This document shows positions 38,479 through 49,246 of a stretch of DNA of 64,000 bases, piece by piece. The stretch's first letter is position 1, and each line of letters begins with the position of its first letter. Source of the DNA: Vibrio algivorus (GTDB taxonomy: Bacteria; Pseudomonadota; Gammaproteobacteria; Enterobacterales; Vibrionaceae); contig NZ_AP018678.1 of NCBI RefSeq assembly GCF_002218005.2, positions 434,001 through 498,000 on the forward strand, given 5' to 3'. The notes beneath the pieces were generated by a model. The model had not been told where the DNA came from and did not search any database. It saw only the letters and a program-made list of their open reading frames with translations. Both the position numbers and the translations under genes were made by a program.

Positions 38479-38480
38479 CT

Positions 38481-38515
38481 CTCGAAGCGTAGCGCACTCG
38501 CTACTCGCAACTTTC
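38481..38515. repeat. CTCG heptads before yjgA 3' end
   Basis: CTCG cores at 38497 and 38504 and a CTTT at 38511 are 7 bp apart; CTCG also occurs at 38481. CTCG is the reverse complement of the CGAG core seen elsewhere. Confidence 0.55.
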
Positions 38516-38524
38516 TTTTATCTT

Positions 38525-39046
38525 TTAAAGCTCTTTCAACGCTTTCAAGATCTGAAAAATCTCTCTCGACGCTTTAGGTGGCTTATTGCCGCCTTTTTCT
38601 TTTTGCGCTTGGCGTGCGAGCTGACGTAAGCGTTGGCGATCCGCATCTGGGTGTTGTTCCATCACTTCTTCAATTGCAGGATCGATTTCAGTAATAATAC
38701 GATCACGCATTTCTTCTAGCTTGTGTAGTTCTGCTGTTGCTTGCGAATGCTTATTGCGTAGACGATCGAGTTCCGCTTGAATTGGTTCTGGATCAATTTG
38801 ACGCATTAGCTTACCAATGTATTGTAATTGGCGGCGTTTTGCTTCGTTTTTAAAACGTTGTGCATTGGCAATTGCTTCACGTAGGTCATCACCTAATGGA
38901 AACTTCTCTAAGGCAGAAGGTTTTAAACCTACTAACTCTTCGCCCAATTTTTGTAGGGCTTCCATATCTTCTTTCATCTCAGTTTTACTTACCCAGATGA
39001 TTTCCTCTTCTTCTTCCCAAGGTGCCTTTTGGTTTTTACGAGCCAT
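38525..39046 (-). CDS. yjgA: Ribosome-associated protein YjgA (DarP, DUF615)
   Basis: A 173-residue, strongly charged helical protein of the YjgA/DarP family, which binds the 50S subunit late in its assembly. It begins [23 protein letters not shown] and keeps [16 protein letters not shown]. It lies on the minus strand between tldD and pmbA, divergent from pmbA with about 120 bp between starts. Confidence 0.93.
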   Translation of the reverse strand: MARKNQKAPWEEEEEIIWVSKTEMKEDMEALQKLGEELVGLKPSALEKFPLGDDLREAIANAQRFKNEAKRRQLQYIGKLMRQIDPEPIQAELDRLRNKHSQATAELHKLEEMRDRIITEIDPAIEEVMEQHPDADRQRLRQLARQAQKEKGGNKPPKASREIFQILKALKEL

Positions 39047-39167
39047 AATCTCTACTTATTTTTTTATTGGGGGATATTGGGCTATTTTAGCAAGAATTCT
39101 GGGGAGAAAGCGAAATTCTTGTTATCCTAGGGGAAATAATAGTGAAATAAATTAGATAAGAGTGGAT

Positions 39168-40511
39168 ATGGACGCAAAACAGCAAATCGCACAGCAAAAA
39201 ATTGAATTGGAAGCCGCCGTCGCCAAAGCGTTGGAGACTGCGAAAGTCAGCGCCGATGCGGTTGAAGTTGCGATCACAAAAACCACTGGTATTAGCGTAA
39301 CGACTCACGCTTGTGAAGTTGAAAATGTTGAATTTAATAGTGATGGTGCGTTAGGTATTACTGTTTACCGTGGTCAATGTAAAGGTAGTGCTTCTACTTC
39401 TGATTTGAGTGATCATGCGATTCAAAAAGCCGTAGCCGCTGCATTAGATATTGCTAAGTTTACTTCTCCTGACCCTTACGCGGGACCTGCGCCAAAAGAA
39501 TTAATGGTGAAAGAGATCCCTGATTTGGATCTGTTCCACCCGGATGAGCCAAACCCTGATTATGCCTCTGAAATGGCGATTCGTGCTGAGAAAGCAGCAT
39601 TAGAATATAGCGATAAAATCAAGCAAAGTGATGGCGCAAGTTACGATAGCCATTACGGTATAAAAGTATACGGGAATAGCCATGGATTATTAGTGAGCAA
39701 TGCATCGAGCCGTCATAGCTTGAGTTGTAGCGTGATTGGTGCAGGAAAAACGGGTGAAATGGAGCGTGATTACAGCTATACCATTGCACGCCATAAAGAT
39801 GATCTATGGACGCCAGAAAGTGTAGGCTTGCAAGCGGCTAAGAAAACTATCGACCGATTAGATGCCCGCCAAGTGAAAACCGGACAATTCCCTGTTCTAT
39901 TCCAGGCAGATGTCGCAACTGGTTTGCTAGGTCACCTAGTGATGGCGATCAGCGGTGGTAACCTTTACCGTAAATCGTCTTTCTTACTTGATCGTTTGGA
40001 TACACAGATTTTACCGAGTTGGTTTAATGTCGCAGAAAAGCCTCATGTATTACGTGGTTTAGCTTCTGGTGCATTTGATAGTGAGGGTGTCTACACCAAA
40101 GATGCCCAAATCATTAGTGATGGCGTGCTGTCTACTTACCTGTTAACTAGTTATGCAGCACGTAAGATGGGGATGACACCTACTGGCCATGCTGGCGGTA
40201 TCCATAACTGGTTTGTTCAATCAACCGGACAAGACTTTGGTCAACTGGTTAAAGACATGGGCACTGGTCTTATCGTGACGGAATTGATGGGGCAAGGCGT
40301 TAATATGGTGACCGGTGATTACTCACGTGGTGCAGCAGGGTTTTGGGTAGAAAATGGCGTTATTCAATATCCTGTTTCCGAAATCACCATTGCTGGTAAC
40401 TTGAAAGATATGTTCAACAATATCTCAGCAGTCGGCACGGATGTGGAAACGCGTTCGCAAATTCAGACTGGATCGATTTTGATTGATTCGATGAAGGTTG
40501 CCGGGGAATAG
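39168..40511 (+). CDS. pmbA: Metalloprotease-associated subunit PmbA/TldE
   Basis: A 447-residue TldE, the partner of TldD that shares its fold but lacks the HExxxH zinc motif. Family blocks include [32 protein letters not shown] and GYWVENG-type [16 protein letters not shown] chose ATG 39168; a GTG at 39162 is two codons upstream. It is divergent from yjgA. Confidence 0.96.
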   Translation: MDAKQQIAQQKIELEAAVAKALETAKVSADAVEVAITKTTGISVTTHACEVENVEFNSDGALGITVYRGQCKGSASTSDLSDHAIQKAVAAALDIAKFTSPDPYAGPAPKELMVKEIPDLDLFHPDEPNPDYASEMAIRAEKAALEYSDKIKQSDGASYDSHYGIKVYGNSHGLLVSNASSRHSLSCSVIGAGKTGEMERDYSYTIARHKDDLWTPESVGLQAAKKTIDRLDARQVKTGQFPVLFQADVATGLLGHLVMAISGGNLYRKSSFLLDRLDTQILPSWFNVAEKPHVLRGLASGAFDSEGVYTKDAQIISDGVLSTYLLTSYAARKMGMTPTGHAGGIHNWFVQSTGQDFGQLVKDMGTGLIVTELMGQGVNMVTGDYSRGAAGFWVENGVIQYPVSEITIAGNLKDMFNNISAVGTDVETRSQIQTGSILIDSMKVAGE

Positions 40512-40521
40512 ATAGACAATT

Positions 40522-40769
40522 CTCGAGTGCTCGTTTCTCGTAGCTAGGAAAAGATGAAAGAGCGGTTCCTAGTTACGAGTTTCTGGGGAAAAAGCCGTCA
40601 TCCTGAAAAGCGACGTAGGAGCGCAGTTCAGGATCTCCAACCATTATAGGAGATTCCAAATAGTTTCTTCCTCACTTTGGAATGACGGTCTAAATTGATT
40701 CTCTCGATAGACGATCAGCGTAGCGTCCAAGCAAAGAGATCCGAAACTGCTCTTCCTAGAAACTAGTCA
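40522..40769 (-). repeat. Composite intergenic repeat, copy 2, inverted relative to copy 1
   Basis: Between pmbA and mgtE. On the plus strand: CTCG at 40522, CTCG/CTCG/CTAG at 40530, 40537 and 40544 (7-bp steps), CTAG/CGAG/CTGG at 40569, 40576 and 40583 (7-bp steps), the element at 40595-40688, then CTAG at 40756 and 40763. Reverse-complemented, the flanks align with those of copy 1 (for example TAGGAAGAGCAGTTTCGG against TAGGAAGAGTGGTTTCGG). No gene is seen in this gap. Confidence 0.75.
40595..40688 (-). repeat. 94-bp element with CCGTCATCC/GGAATGACGG ends, copy 2
   Basis: Reverse complement of the element at 27006-27103, about 90 percent identical by eye, with the same end repeats and the same central hairpin GGATCTCC / GGAGATTCC. 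Confidence 0.75.
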
Positions 40770-40775
40770 CCTTCT

Positions 40776-42146
40776 TTAAATCATATTCATCTTTATCATC
40801 AAGGTCGCAAGGCCTAAGAAAGCTGACAATCCAACCATATCGGTGACGGTGGTTAGTGCCATTCCACCCGCGAGTGCTGGGTCGATGTTCATTTTCTTAA
40901 GTAAGATAGGAATGCTCACACCAGCAATACCTGCAGCCAGTAAGTTGGCTAGCATAGCAACGGCCATGATAATACCGAGTACTAGGCTGCTTTTCCAAAG
41001 CACCACAATTCCGCCAATAATACAGGCCCATAGCACACCATTGAGAAAACCAATTGCGGCTTCTTTTAATAGTAATGAGCGTTGGTTGGTATTACCGATA
41101 TGACCTAATGCTAAGCCGCGAATAACCAGTGCTACGGTTTGATTACCGGCAACGCCACCCATGGACGGTACGATGGTCATTAGTACGGCAACTGAGGCCA
41201 TTTGTGCCAAAGTTCCTTCAAACATGTTGGATACTGAAGCAGCAGCGAGTGCAGCTAGTACATTAGCACCAAGCCAAATACTACGGCGACGTACCGATTT
41301 AACCACAGGGGCAAAGGTATCTTCATCATCATCTAGACCCGCCATACTCATCATTGAGTGCTCGGCATCTTCACGGATAACGTCGACCACGTCATCGATA
41401 GTGATACGACCGACTAGTTGACCTTCTTCATTAACCACCGGAGCTGACACCCAATTACGACGTTCAAACAAGCTGGCTACATCCGTCGCACTGGTATAAA
41501 CCGAAATTGCTTCATCGGCATCTTCTATTAATTCGGTGATTGGCGTATCGATTTGCGATGTGATGAGTGAGGTTAGAGATAAATGACCAATTAACTTACT
41601 TTCACTATCAATGACATATAAAGCATCGGTAGCTTCTGGTAGCTCACCTTTCATACGTAAATAACGCAAAACAACATCAACATCAACATCACTACGAATA
41701 GTAATAACGTCGGTGTTCATTAACGCACCGGCACTGTCCTCTGAGTAAGATAAGGCAGTTTCGACACGTTCACGATCTTCAGAGTCCATTTGGTCAAGGA
41801 CTTCACGTGATACATCGTCTGGCAAGCTACGCAAGACATAGGCGACATCATCGGTGTCCATACCTTCGGTGGCTTCGGCCAGTTTCTCTGGGGCCATTTT
41901 CGAGACGATGCTGTCTTTAATGTCTTCGGAAAGCTCATCAAGGATTTCACCGTAATCTTCAGGATCAGTCAGTTGCCAGAGTACGTCACGGCTTTTGTGC
42001 GGAGAGGCTTCTAAAAGATGTGCAATATCCTCAGGTTCCATGTCTTGCAGTTGGCGACGAACATGGACAAAGCGACCATCATCAATGGCTTCGCTTACTT
42101 CTTGGAGGGTTTGATGGGTGAGTTCAAACTCTAGTTGTTCAGCCAT
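40776..42146 (-). CDS. mgtE: Magnesium transporter MgtE
   Basis: A 456-residue MgtE-type Mg2+ channel: N-terminal helical superhelix domain (DIAHLLEASPHKSRDVLWQL and repeats), two CBS domains at about residues 135-260, and five C-terminal membrane helices (PSMGGVAGNQT is the pore-helix block). The N domain and CBS pair sense cytoplasmic Mg2+ and gate the pore. A strong ribosome site TTTAGGAGGCG precedes the ATG. The 161-bp leader to npr is too short and unstructured by eye for an M-box riboswitch. Its stop lies next to composite repeat copy 2. Confidence 0.96.
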   Translation of the reverse strand: MAEQLEFELTHQTLQEVSEAIDDGRFVHVRRQLQDMEPEDIAHLLEASPHKSRDVLWQLTDPEDYGEILDELSEDIKDSIVSKMAPEKLAEATEGMDTDDVAYVLRSLPDDVSREVLDQMDSEDRERVETALSYSEDSAGALMNTDVITIRSDVDVDVVLRYLRMKGELPEATDALYVIDSESKLIGHLSLTSLITSQIDTPITELIEDADEAISVYTSATDVASLFERRNWVSAPVVNEEGQLVGRITIDDVVDVIREDAEHSMMSMAGLDDDEDTFAPVVKSVRRRSIWLGANVLAALAAASVSNMFEGTLAQMASVAVLMTIVPSMGGVAGNQTVALVIRGLALGHIGNTNQRSLLLKEAAIGFLNGVLWACIIGGIVVLWKSSLVLGIIMAVAMLANLLAAGIAGVSIPILLKKMNIDPALAGGMALTTVTDMVGLSAFLGLATLMIKMNMI

Positions 42147-42307
42147 GACACGCCTCCTAAATACACCTGAATGACATCTATAATATTTGAGGTGTGAATA
42201 TTAGCTTAATTTAACGGTAAATGTCATAGCTTATAGTACTTTGAGAGCGGTATTTTTGCTTTGAATGGAAGACTAGGAGGGGAGGTTAAAATTTGATGAA
42301 TGGCTAT

Positions 42308-42595
42308 TTATTCTTCTTCATCAAATTTTTGTTCGATTAATGCACATATTGCGGATAGTGCTTGTTCGGCCTGGCTACCTTCCGCGGTGATATCAATATG
42401 CTGGCCTTGTGCTGAATCAAGCAATAATAGCCCCATGACACTATCAGCGGTTACTTCACGATCATCGGCGCTGATGGTGATGACTGCATCAAAACTTTGT
42501 GCCAATTCAACCAATTTAATTGCCGCTCGAGCATGTAAGCCTAAGCGGTTTTGAATTAATACAGTTTGCTGGCACTTAGTCTGTTGTTGGCTCAT
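42308..42595 (-). CDS. npr: Nitrogen-PTS phosphocarrier NPr
   Basis: A 95-residue HPr-like phosphocarrier. The phospho-acceptor His lies in [15 protein letters not shown] and the regulatory helix block in [14 protein letters not shown]. It passes phosphate from EINtr to PtsN. Its ATG overlaps the rapZ stop (ATGA), the usual rapZ-npr order. Confidence 0.96.
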   Translation of the reverse strand: MSQQQTKCQQTVLIQNRLGLHARAAIKLVELAQSFDAVITISADDREVTADSVMGLLLLDSAQGQHIDITAEGSQAEQALSAICALIEQKFDEEE

Positions 42596-43476
42596 GAATG
42601 ATGTTTCTCTAGGCTAGTATGACGAACTTGCACTTGATGACCCAGTGCTTTGAAATGCTCGCCAAGTTGTTGGGTAATATAGACAGAGCGGTGTTTTCCG
42701 CCAGTACAACCAATCGCCACGGTGAGATAGCTGCGATTATTTTTCTCTAATAGCGGTAGCCATTTTTTGATGAAGCATTCAATGCTTGATTGCAATTCTA
42801 GGACATCTGACTCTGCACCAAGAAAATCGATGATGGGTTGATCAAGCCCAGTCAGTGGTCTTAATTCTGGCACCCAGTGAGGGTTAGGTAAAAAGCGTAC
42901 ATCGAAAACATAGTCGGCATCATTTGGTAAGCCATATTTAAAGCCAAATGACTCAAAGACCATGACTAATTCTTTGGAGTCTCGGCCTTGTACCCGGATT
43001 CGAACTGTCTCACTTAATTCGTGCAAAGACAGGTTACTACTATCAAGCACTAAGTCAGCTTCTTCTTTTAGATTAAGCAGTAGATCTTTCTCTAATTGGA
43101 TCGCTTGCTCAAGAGAGAGTTTTTCTTTGTGCATTGAAAGAGGATGTAGGCGACGGGTTTCACTGTAACGCTTGAGTAAGGTTGATTGGTCGGCATCTAA
43201 AAATAGAACATTAACATCATACGATTGCTTAAGGTTTTGTAGTGTCGTTGAAACCGCGGTTGGATCTTGCGGTAGGTTACGAATATCAATGCTTACTGCG
43301 ACGTTTTGTTTGCTACTGCGAACCGAGGCGACAAACTCATCCAGTAAATTAACGGGAAGATTATCAACACAGTAGTAGCCAAGATCTTCCAATACGCGCA
43401 GAGCAACACTTTTACCTGCGCCTGACTGGCCGCTGACTATAGTGATATGTAATGGTTTAGACTGATCCGTATTCAT
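42592..43476 (-). CDS. rapZ: RNase adapter protein RapZ
   Basis: A 294-residue RapZ with Walker [12 protein letters not shown] at the N-terminus and the C-terminal RNA-binding block [12 protein letters not shown]. In enteric bacteria it senses glucosamine-6-phosphate and directs RNase E to the GlmZ small RNA, controlling amino-sugar supply to the envelope. It overlaps ptsN and npr by 4 bp each (ATGA). Confidence 0.96.
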   Translation of the reverse strand: MNTDQSKPLHITIVSGQSGAGKSVALRVLEDLGYYCVDNLPVNLLDEFVASVRSSKQNVAVSIDIRNLPQDPTAVSTTLQNLKQSYDVNVLFLDADQSTLLKRYSETRRLHPLSMHKEKLSLEQAIQLEKDLLLNLKEEADLVLDSSNLSLHELSETVRIRVQGRDSKELVMVFESFGFKYGLPNDADYVFDVRFLPNPHWVPELRPLTGLDQPIIDFLGAESDVLELQSSIECFIKKWLPLLEKNNRSYLTVAIGCTGGKHRSVYITQQLGEHFKALGHQVQVRHTSLEKHHS

Positions 43477-43922
43477 TCATTACCAACCATGATGTTGTAT
43501 AGCTCTTGGTCGGTTTGAGCGTGACGTAATTGCTTTAAGGTCGCTTTGTCGTTAAGTTTTTCTGCCATTAATGACAACGTTTTTAGGTGAGTTTTACATT
43601 GCTCATCAGGCACAAGTAGTGCAAAGAGAATATCGACAGGGCGGCTATCAATTGCATCAAAATCGACAGGTTGCTCGCATTGTAGTAATACTGCAATGGC
43701 TTGTTCACTATCTAGCATGCGACCATGAGGGATTGCGATACCATTACCGATACCGGTGGTTCCTACTTTTTCACGAGACAACATGCACTCAAATAAGCGA
43801 TTTGAATCTAGGCCACTGTGCTGCGCTGCGATTTCACTAATGATTTCGAGTGCGCGTTTTTTGCTAGTGCACTGAACTGCGGCTTTAGTGCAGTCCAGTG
43901 ACAATACTTCATTTAATTGCAT
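43473..43922 (-). CDS. ptsN: Nitrogen-PTS EIIA component PtsN
   Basis: A 149-residue EIIA-Ntr; the phosphorylated His lies in [10 protein letters not shown]. It regulates potassium uptake and other targets according to its phosphorylation state rather than transporting sugar. It begins 2 bp after hpf and overlaps rapZ. Confidence 0.97.
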   Translation of the reverse strand: MQLNEVLSLDCTKAAVQCTSKKRALEIISEIAAQHSGLDSNRLFECMLSREKVGTTGIGNGIAIPHGRMLDSEQAIAVLLQCEQPVDFDAIDSRPVDILFALLVPDEQCKTHLKTLSLMAEKLNDKATLKQLRHAQTDQELYNIMVGNE

Positions 43923-43924
43923 AG

Positions 43925-44212
43925 TTAATGACTACTTAGTTTCTCTTTGTGTTTATTGAGTTGTCGAGTGAGTTTATCGACTAAATCATCAATTGAGGAG
44001 TACATGTTCTCACTTTGCGAGGAAGCATGAATTTCACCTTGATTGACGTGTAGTGTCGCCTCGGCGATCTGATCTAACTTTTCAACCTTTAGTACAACAT
44101 GAGTGTTATTGATATGGTCAAAGAAGCGTTCTAGCTTTTGGAATTTGGTGTTCACATATTCGGTTAACGCATCGGTTAATTCGACATGATGTCCGGTAAT
44201 ATTCATTTGCAT
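43925..44212 (-). CDS. hpf: Short ribosome hibernation promoting factor
   Basis: A 95-residue short-form HPF (MQMNITGHHVELTDAL, INNTHVVLKVEKLDQ) that promotes 100S ribosome dimers in stationary phase. It lies between rpoN and ptsN as in enteric bacteria. A 7-bp stem TACTCAA/TTGAGTA at 44233-44251 lies in its 5' leader. Confidence 0.95.
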   Translation of the reverse strand: MQMNITGHHVELTDALTEYVNTKFQKLERFFDHINNTHVVLKVEKLDQIAEATLHVNQGEIHASSQSENMYSSIDDLVDKLTRQLNKHKEKLSSH

Positions 44213-44277
44213 AAACTTTCCTCTTTAGTTAGATACTCAAATCACTTGAGTACTGCCTATCTTAGAATCAACCGATC

Positions 44278-45762
44278 TTAGAGTAGGCGTTTCCGTTGAC
44301 TAGAAGGTGCAATGCCGAGCGATTCACGATATTTAGCGACCGTTCGTCTTGCTACTTGTATTCCTTGTTCAACTAAAAGGGCTGCAATTTTACTATCACT
44401 TAACGGCTTCTTGATGTCTTCAGCGGCCACTAGCTTTTTAATTAAAGCGCGAATTGCGGTTGATGAACACTCACCACCCGCTTCAGTGCTGACGTGGCTT
44501 GAGAAGAAGTATTTAAGCTCAAAAATTCCTTTTGGTGTATGCATATATTTTTGTGTTGTTACACGAGAAATCGTTGATTCATGCATATCGACATCGAGTG
44601 CGATATCGTTGAGAACCATTGGTTTCATCGCTTCTTCACCATGTTCAAAGAAATCTTGTTGATGTTCAACTATACAACGAGCAACTTTGAGCAAGGTCTC
44701 GTTTCGACTCTCTAAACTTTTAATCAGCCATTTGGCTTCTTGAACATGAGTGCGTATATATTGGCTATCGTTACTATTGCCTTTGCCTAAAGCAGCGTAC
44801 TGTTGATTAACTTTTAAGCGCGGTACGCTGTCGGGGTTAATAGTAACCGTCCATTTACCTCTATCTTTAAACACAGATACATCGGGTACCACATATTCGA
44901 TGTCATCACCCCCGACATGATTGCCAGGTCTAGGGTCGAGTTGTTGAATCAAGGTTAAAATTTGTTTTAGCTCATCTTCTTTCAGTTTAGCTTCTTTACA
45001 GATGAGTTTGTAATCTCGGTTACCTAAGTAATCAATATAATTGTGTAACACCATTTTTGCTTCATCGAGCCAAGGGGTGTCTTTTGGGTAAATAGCGAGT
45101 TGCAGCAATAAGCATTCTTGGAGATTACGTGAGGCGATACCGAGTGGATCAAACTGTTGAATACGTTTAAGTACCGCTTCAATCTCATCGAGCTCAATCT
45201 CATCATTGCCAAGGCTTTGCTGAATATCATCTAAGCTTTCGGTGACATAGCCGTATTCATCGAGACTATCGAGAATAGCAAGAGCTATGGTGCGGTCGGT
45301 ATCACTAAAAGGGGTGAGCTCTAACTGCCATTCTAGGTAATCTTGCAGTGTTTGTGTGGTTTCACCTTGATAGACGGGGAGTTCGTCGTCGCTATTAATT
45401 CCTGTACTGCCAGTGTTAGCGCTGTAAACATCTTCCCAACTAGCATCAATACTAAGCTCATCGCTAATGGTTGATTGTTCGATATGCTCGGTACTATCTG
45501 GTACTTCAAGTTCATTGTCTTGTGCACTGATCGTATCTTGTTGGGTATGTTCCACTGAGTCGGTATTGTCGTTATTTTGATGGGCGTCGTCAGTTTGTTC
45601 GGTAAATTCGTCTTCGACTTCCAATAGTGGGTTGGAATCTAGGGCTTCTTGAATTTCTTGCTGTAAATCGAGTGTTGAGAGTTGCAACAAACGTATCGCT
45701 TGCTGTAACTGAGGGGTCATGGAAAGCTGTTGACCAAACTTAAGTTGTAATGATGACTTCAT
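44278..45762 (-). CDS. rpoN: RNA polymerase sigma-54 factor
   Basis: A 494-residue RpoN: Gln-rich region I ([26 protein letters not shown] begins the protein), an acidic region II over about residues 50-125, the core-binding and HTH regions, and the RpoN box [14 protein letters not shown] near the C-terminus. In vibrios it drives flagellar, nitrogen and quorum-sensing small-RNA genes. The acidic region is longer than in enteric RpoN. It sits 108 bp after lptB. Confidence 0.98.
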   Translation of the reverse strand: MKSSLQLKFGQQLSMTPQLQQAIRLLQLSTLDLQQEIQEALDSNPLLEVEDEFTEQTDDAHQNNDNTDSVEHTQQDTISAQDNELEVPDSTEHIEQSTISDELSIDASWEDVYSANTGSTGINSDDELPVYQGETTQTLQDYLEWQLELTPFSDTDRTIALAILDSLDEYGYVTESLDDIQQSLGNDEIELDEIEAVLKRIQQFDPLGIASRNLQECLLLQLAIYPKDTPWLDEAKMVLHNYIDYLGNRDYKLICKEAKLKEDELKQILTLIQQLDPRPGNHVGGDDIEYVVPDVSVFKDRGKWTVTINPDSVPRLKVNQQYAALGKGNSNDSQYIRTHVQEAKWLIKSLESRNETLLKVARCIVEHQQDFFEHGEEAMKPMVLNDIALDVDMHESTISRVTTQKYMHTPKGIFELKYFFSSHVSTEAGGECSSTAIRALIKKLVAAEDIKKPLSDSKIAALLVEQGIQVARRTVAKYRESLGIAPSSQRKRLL

Positions 45763-45870
45763 GCAATACTCAGAGCCTTTTGTTCTGGAATATCCTTATT
45801 CATGGTGTCTTGAATGATGCATAACGGCGATTCCTTCGCTCACATCATCCAAGTTGGCGCTAAAGAGCTG

Positions 45871-46596
45871 TTATAAGCGGAATTGCTCACCTAGGTATAC
45901 TTTTTTCACTTGTTCGTTATTTAGGACTTCTTCTGGAGTACCGTTGGCGATCAAGTGGCCTTGGCTCACAATATAGGCGTGCTCACATACATCTAATGTT
46001 TCACGTACGTTATGGTCGGTGATTAGTACACCTAAACCACGGTCACGTAAGTGTTCAATGATTTTTTTGATATCAATAACCGAAATAGGATCGACCCCAG
46101 CGAAAGGTTCATCCAATAAAATAAATTTCGGGTTTGCCGCTAATGCGCGAGCAATTTCAACACGGCGACGTTCACCACCGGAAAGCGCCATCCCCGCACT
46201 TTTACGAATATGTTGAATATGGAACTCATCTAATAGTTCTTCTAAACGATCTTGCTTATCCGCTTTGCTTAACTCATCACGGGTTTGTAGTACTGCCATG
46301 ATGTTATCTTCGACAGACAGTTTACGAAAGATCGATGCTTCTTGAGGTAAGTAACCAATCCCCATACGAGAACGTTGGTGCATTGGCAAAATACTGATGT
46401 CGGTTTCATCAATACTGATAGTACCTTCATCACGAGATACTAAGCCAACAATCATATAGAAAGAGGTTGTTTTACCAGCCCCATTAGGCCCAAGTAAGCC
46501 GACAATTTGGCCAGATTTTACTTCTAAGCCTACATCACTGACTACTTTTCGGTTGCCATAAGTTTTAGCCAGTTTTTCTGCTTTTAGAGTCGCCAT
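45871..46596 (-). CDS. lptB: LPS export ATPase LptB
   Basis: A 241-residue ABC ATPase, with Walker [10 protein letters not shown], signature [15 protein letters not shown] and Walker [13 protein letters not shown]. It powers LptFG to extract lipopolysaccharide from the inner membrane. It lies 2 bp after lptA. Confidence 0.98.
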   Translation of the reverse strand: MATLKAEKLAKTYGNRKVVSDVGLEVKSGQIVGLLGPNGAGKTTSFYMIVGLVSRDEGTISIDETDISILPMHQRSRMGIGYLPQEASIFRKLSVEDNIMAVLQTRDELSKADKQDRLEELLDEFHIQHIRKSAGMALSGGERRRVEIARALAANPKFILLDEPFAGVDPISVIDIKKIIEHLRDRGLGVLITDHNVRETLDVCEHAYIVSQGHLIANGTPEEVLNNEQVKKVYLGEQFRL

Positions 46597-46598
46597 AA

Positions 46599-47111
46599 TT
46601 ATTTCTGTTCCAATTGCGCAGGTTGAATCACCGTTGATACTCGCTCGCCATCGCCACTACTTGCTTTTAAGTTTTGGCTAGAAATATGGTAAGTGATCAC
46701 TTTACCTCTGATAACGCTATCGTCTTGGTGTAATTCAGCATTAGTGGTCATCACAAGTTGGTCGCTGGCAACGGTATACACCAGAGTATTTGCCTGGCCT
46801 TTTAATAGCTTACCGTCATCGGTTTTTTGTGAGAAGTGAGAGGGTTTACCAAAGCCTTGCAATTCGGTGAGTTCACCGGTTTTGGCATCACGAAAAGCGA
46901 TTAACTTATCAGCAGTCAAGATAATGCTGCCTTGAGTCAGTTTCACATTACCAATAAAGGTAACCTTGTTGGTTTTCATATCCAAATCTTGGCTATCAGA
47001 GCTAATATGGATTGGTTGTTCTTGATCGCTGCTCAGTGCCCATGATGAAGCGGAAGCGAATAAGCAAAACAATACACTAAGGTATAAAGAGCTACGGTGT
47101 AATATTTTCAT
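46599..47111 (-). CDS. lptA: LPS transport periplasmic protein LptA
   Basis: A 170-residue OstA-fold protein with signal peptide [20 protein letters not shown]... cleaved near ALS. It forms the periplasmic bridge for LPS between LptC and LptD. I chose ATG 47111; an upstream in-frame start at 47156 would add 15 residues before the signal peptide. It overlaps the end of lptC by 20 bp. Confidence 0.95.
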   Translation of the reverse strand: MKILHRSSLYLSVLFCLFASASSWALSSDQEQPIHISSDSQDLDMKTNKVTFIGNVKLTQGSIILTADKLIAFRDAKTGELTELQGFGKPSHFSQKTDDGKLLKGQANTLVYTVASDQLVMTTNAELHQDDSVIRGKVITYHISSQNLKASSGDGERVSTVIQPAQLEQK

Positions 47112-47658
47112 AGGTACCTTGAACTTGATTAAAAAGCGTAGCGAGGTTGGTATCAAAGTTACCTTTCATCGCATTGCCAATATTTGTAAATTGGGGCCCA
47201 ACCATTGTAACTGTGGTGTCGGTTGAAAAATCCTTGCTATTCAAATCAATGAGCATTTCTTCTGTAGTCATATGATCAAAGCTAGCGCCTTCAATCACAT
47301 TACGTGCTACCACATTATGTTGTAGCGTCAATATGTGCTCTTTTGATAACACAGCAGTATCTGAAGTAATAACCCACTCTTCTGTACTGCCCTCTCGGTA
47401 AACCACCAACTTAGGTTTATAGAAGACAGTGTGGCCATCTTGCGCAAAGTGCTCTAAAGAGTCCGAGTACATTTTATAGTTACGCAACCCATCAATATCA
47501 TAAGTCGTGTTAGTGAGGTTTTTACCGGTAAACAGTGGCGCTTCTAAACTCGGTGCAATAAGTTCTACGTCATCTGCCGATTGCTCATAAAGATAATAAG
47601 CCGACCAAGATGCCACAAAAATTAATAGTAAATAAATGAGTCTAGATAAGCTCATCAT
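47092..47658 (-). CDS. lptC: LPS export protein LptC
   Basis: A 188-residue protein with a single N-terminal membrane anchor (LIYLLLIFVASWSAYYLY) and a periplasmic beta-jellyroll. It passes LPS from LptB2FG to LptA. Start ATG 47658 overlaps the kdsC stop as ATGA; ATG 47655 is the next codon. Confidence 0.95.
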   Translation of the reverse strand: MMSLSRLIYLLLIFVASWSAYYLYEQSADDVELIAPSLEAPLFTGKNLTNTTYDIDGLRNYKMYSDSLEHFAQDGHTVFYKPKLVVYREGSTEEWVITSDTAVLSKEHILTLQHNVVARNVIEGASFDHMTTEEMLIDLNSKDFSTDTTVTMVGPQFTNIGNAMKGNFDTNLATLFNQVQGTYENITP

Positions 47659-48212
47659 ATACTGAGTCCTTGATACGCTTCGAGTTCATCTCTTGCCTGT
47701 AAAATTAAATCACATACTTCACGTACCGCTCCGTGACCGCCTTTAATATGGGTGACATAATTGGCGCGTTGCACTAATAATGGATGGCCATCAGCAACAG
47801 AGACTTGTAAGCCTACTTTTTCCATCACTGGCCAATCGATCAGGTCATCCCCAATATAACCAACCTGCTGTGGTGAAACCTTTAGTTTGTTCAAAATATC
47901 TTCATAGGCGATAAGTTTGTTATCTTGGCCTTGGTAGATAAGAGTGATGCCTAAAGCTTTCATTCGGTTTTCAACGATTTGAGATTGTCTACCGGTAATG
48001 ATGGCGACTTCAATCCCTGCTTGCATTAATGATTTAACGCCATAGCCATCGCGAGTGTGAAAGGTTTTGAGCTCTTCACCTTGATTTCCCATGTACACCA
48101 AGCCATCTGAAAATACGCCATCGACATCACAAATTAATAGTTTGATGTTTTTTGCTATATTCATTATAGCCGTTGGAGCTTGTCCGTATGGGGTCGGTGT
48201 CATTTGGCTCAT
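47655..48212 (-). CDS. kdsC: KDO 8-phosphate phosphatase KdsC
   Basis: A 185-residue HAD-family phosphatase with the nucleophile motif LLICDVDGVFSDG and the later YIGDDLIDWPVM motif. It releases KDO from KDO-8-phosphate for lipid A-core synthesis. Overlaps kdsD by 1 bp (TAATG) and lptC by 4 bp. Confidence 0.97.
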   Translation of the reverse strand: MSQMTPTPYGQAPTAIMNIAKNIKLLICDVDGVFSDGLVYMGNQGEELKTFHTRDGYGVKSLMQAGIEVAIITGRQSQIVENRMKALGITLIYQGQDNKLIAYEDILNKLKVSPQQVGYIGDDLIDWPVMEKVGLQVSVADGHPLLVQRANYVTHIKGGHGAVREVCDLILQARDELEAYQGLSI

Positions 48213-49186
48213 TACATTACTCCAGCCTTTAATAAGTCATGCATATTCAGTGCACCGACTAATTTACCATCTTGGCATAGCATTAAGCCATTGATACTTT
48301 TTTCTTGCATAATATTTAACCCTTCCACAGCCAGTAGATTGGGGGTTGCAACGGTTGGGTTCTTGGTCATGACTTGGCTAATTGGCGTGGTATGTACATC
48401 AATACGTTGATCGAGTAAGCGGCGTAAATCACCATCAGTGAATATACCAAGTAGCGTCATATCGTTATCGACAATTGCTGTCATACCTAATCCTTTTTGT
48501 GACACTTCTAGTAAAGCATCACGAATCAGTGCATCTTGTCCTACCGTTGGTAGCGCTGCCCCTGAATGCATAATATCAGACAGTTTAAGTAATAATTTAC
48601 GGCCTAAAGCGCCACCTGGGTGCGATAGTGCAAAGTCTTCAGCGGTGAAACCGCGTGCTTTCATTAATGCAACGGCAAAGGCATCGCCCATCACTAAAGT
48701 GGCAGTAGTACTTGATGTTGGTGCAAGATCGAGTGGGCAAGCTTCTTCTGGAACCGTGATTTGTAGGTGTACGTCAGCCAGTTTTGCCATGTTAGATTCC
48801 GGCTTACCAGTCATACCTATAATGCGAATATGACGACGTTTAAGTACTGGATAAAGCGCGAGAATTTCTGAGGATTCACCAGAGTTTGAAATCGCTAATA
48901 CAATATCATCAGAGCCTATCATACCGAGATCACCATGGCTTGCTTCTCCTGGGTGAACGAAGAATGCAGGAGTACCTGTGCTGGCTAAGGTGGCGGCAAT
49001 TTTGTTACCAATATGACCCGATTTACCCATACCCATTACCACGACTTTCCCTTGGTTGTTAAGCACCATATCGCAAGCCTGTTGGAACTCGTCATTAAAA
49101 TACTGTGCTAGCTGTTGTAGGCCTCGCATTTCAATTGATAAAACATCTTGGGCAACAGAGCGGTAATCAAAAGAAGTTGACATCAA
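48212..49186 (-). CDS. kdsD: Arabinose-5-phosphate isomerase KdsD
   Basis: A 324-residue protein with an N-terminal SIS sugar-isomerase domain (VVMGMGKSGHIGNKIAATL) and two C-terminal CBS domains. It makes arabinose-5-phosphate from ribulose-5-phosphate, the first step to KDO. An 8-bp hairpin TTAACTGA/TCAGTTAA lies 30-50 bp before the start. First gene of the kdsD-kdsC-lptC-lptA-lptB run. Confidence 0.96.
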   Translation of the reverse strand: MMSTSFDYRSVAQDVLSIEMRGLQQLAQYFNDEFQQACDMVLNNQGKVVVMGMGKSGHIGNKIAATLASTGTPAFFVHPGEASHGDLGMIGSDDIVLAISNSGESSEILALYPVLKRRHIRIIGMTGKPESNMAKLADVHLQITVPEEACPLDLAPTSSTTATLVMGDAFAVALMKARGFTAEDFALSHPGGALGRKLLLKLSDIMHSGAALPTVGQDALIRDALLEVSQKGLGMTAIVDNDMTLLGIFTDGDLRRLLDQRIDVHTTPISQVMTKNPTVATPNLLAVEGLNIMQEKSINGLMLCQDGKLVGALNMHDLLKAGVM

Positions 49187-49215
49187 TGTTATTCCTAGTT
49201 TGGGGAGATTGTTGC

Positions 49216-49236
49216 TTAACTGAACTCGTCAGTTAA
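49216..49236 (-). promoter_or_regulatory. Perfect 8-bp dyad upstream of kdsD
   Basis: TTAACTGA and TCAGTTAA are perfect inverted repeats around ACTCG, 30 bp before the kdsD start and after the putative yrbG terminator. It may be an operator or a leader hairpin. Confidence 0.45.
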
Positions 49237-49246
49237 CGATAATTCA

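Noticed and set aside
38312..38629. 105-codon frame spanning the tldD-yjgA gap
   Set aside because: It overlaps tldD and yjgA in other frames and consists mainly of heptad-repeat DNA.
42147..42307. M-box magnesium riboswitch before mgtE
   Set aside because: The leader is only 161 bp and I could not find the expected multi-helix fold by eye.
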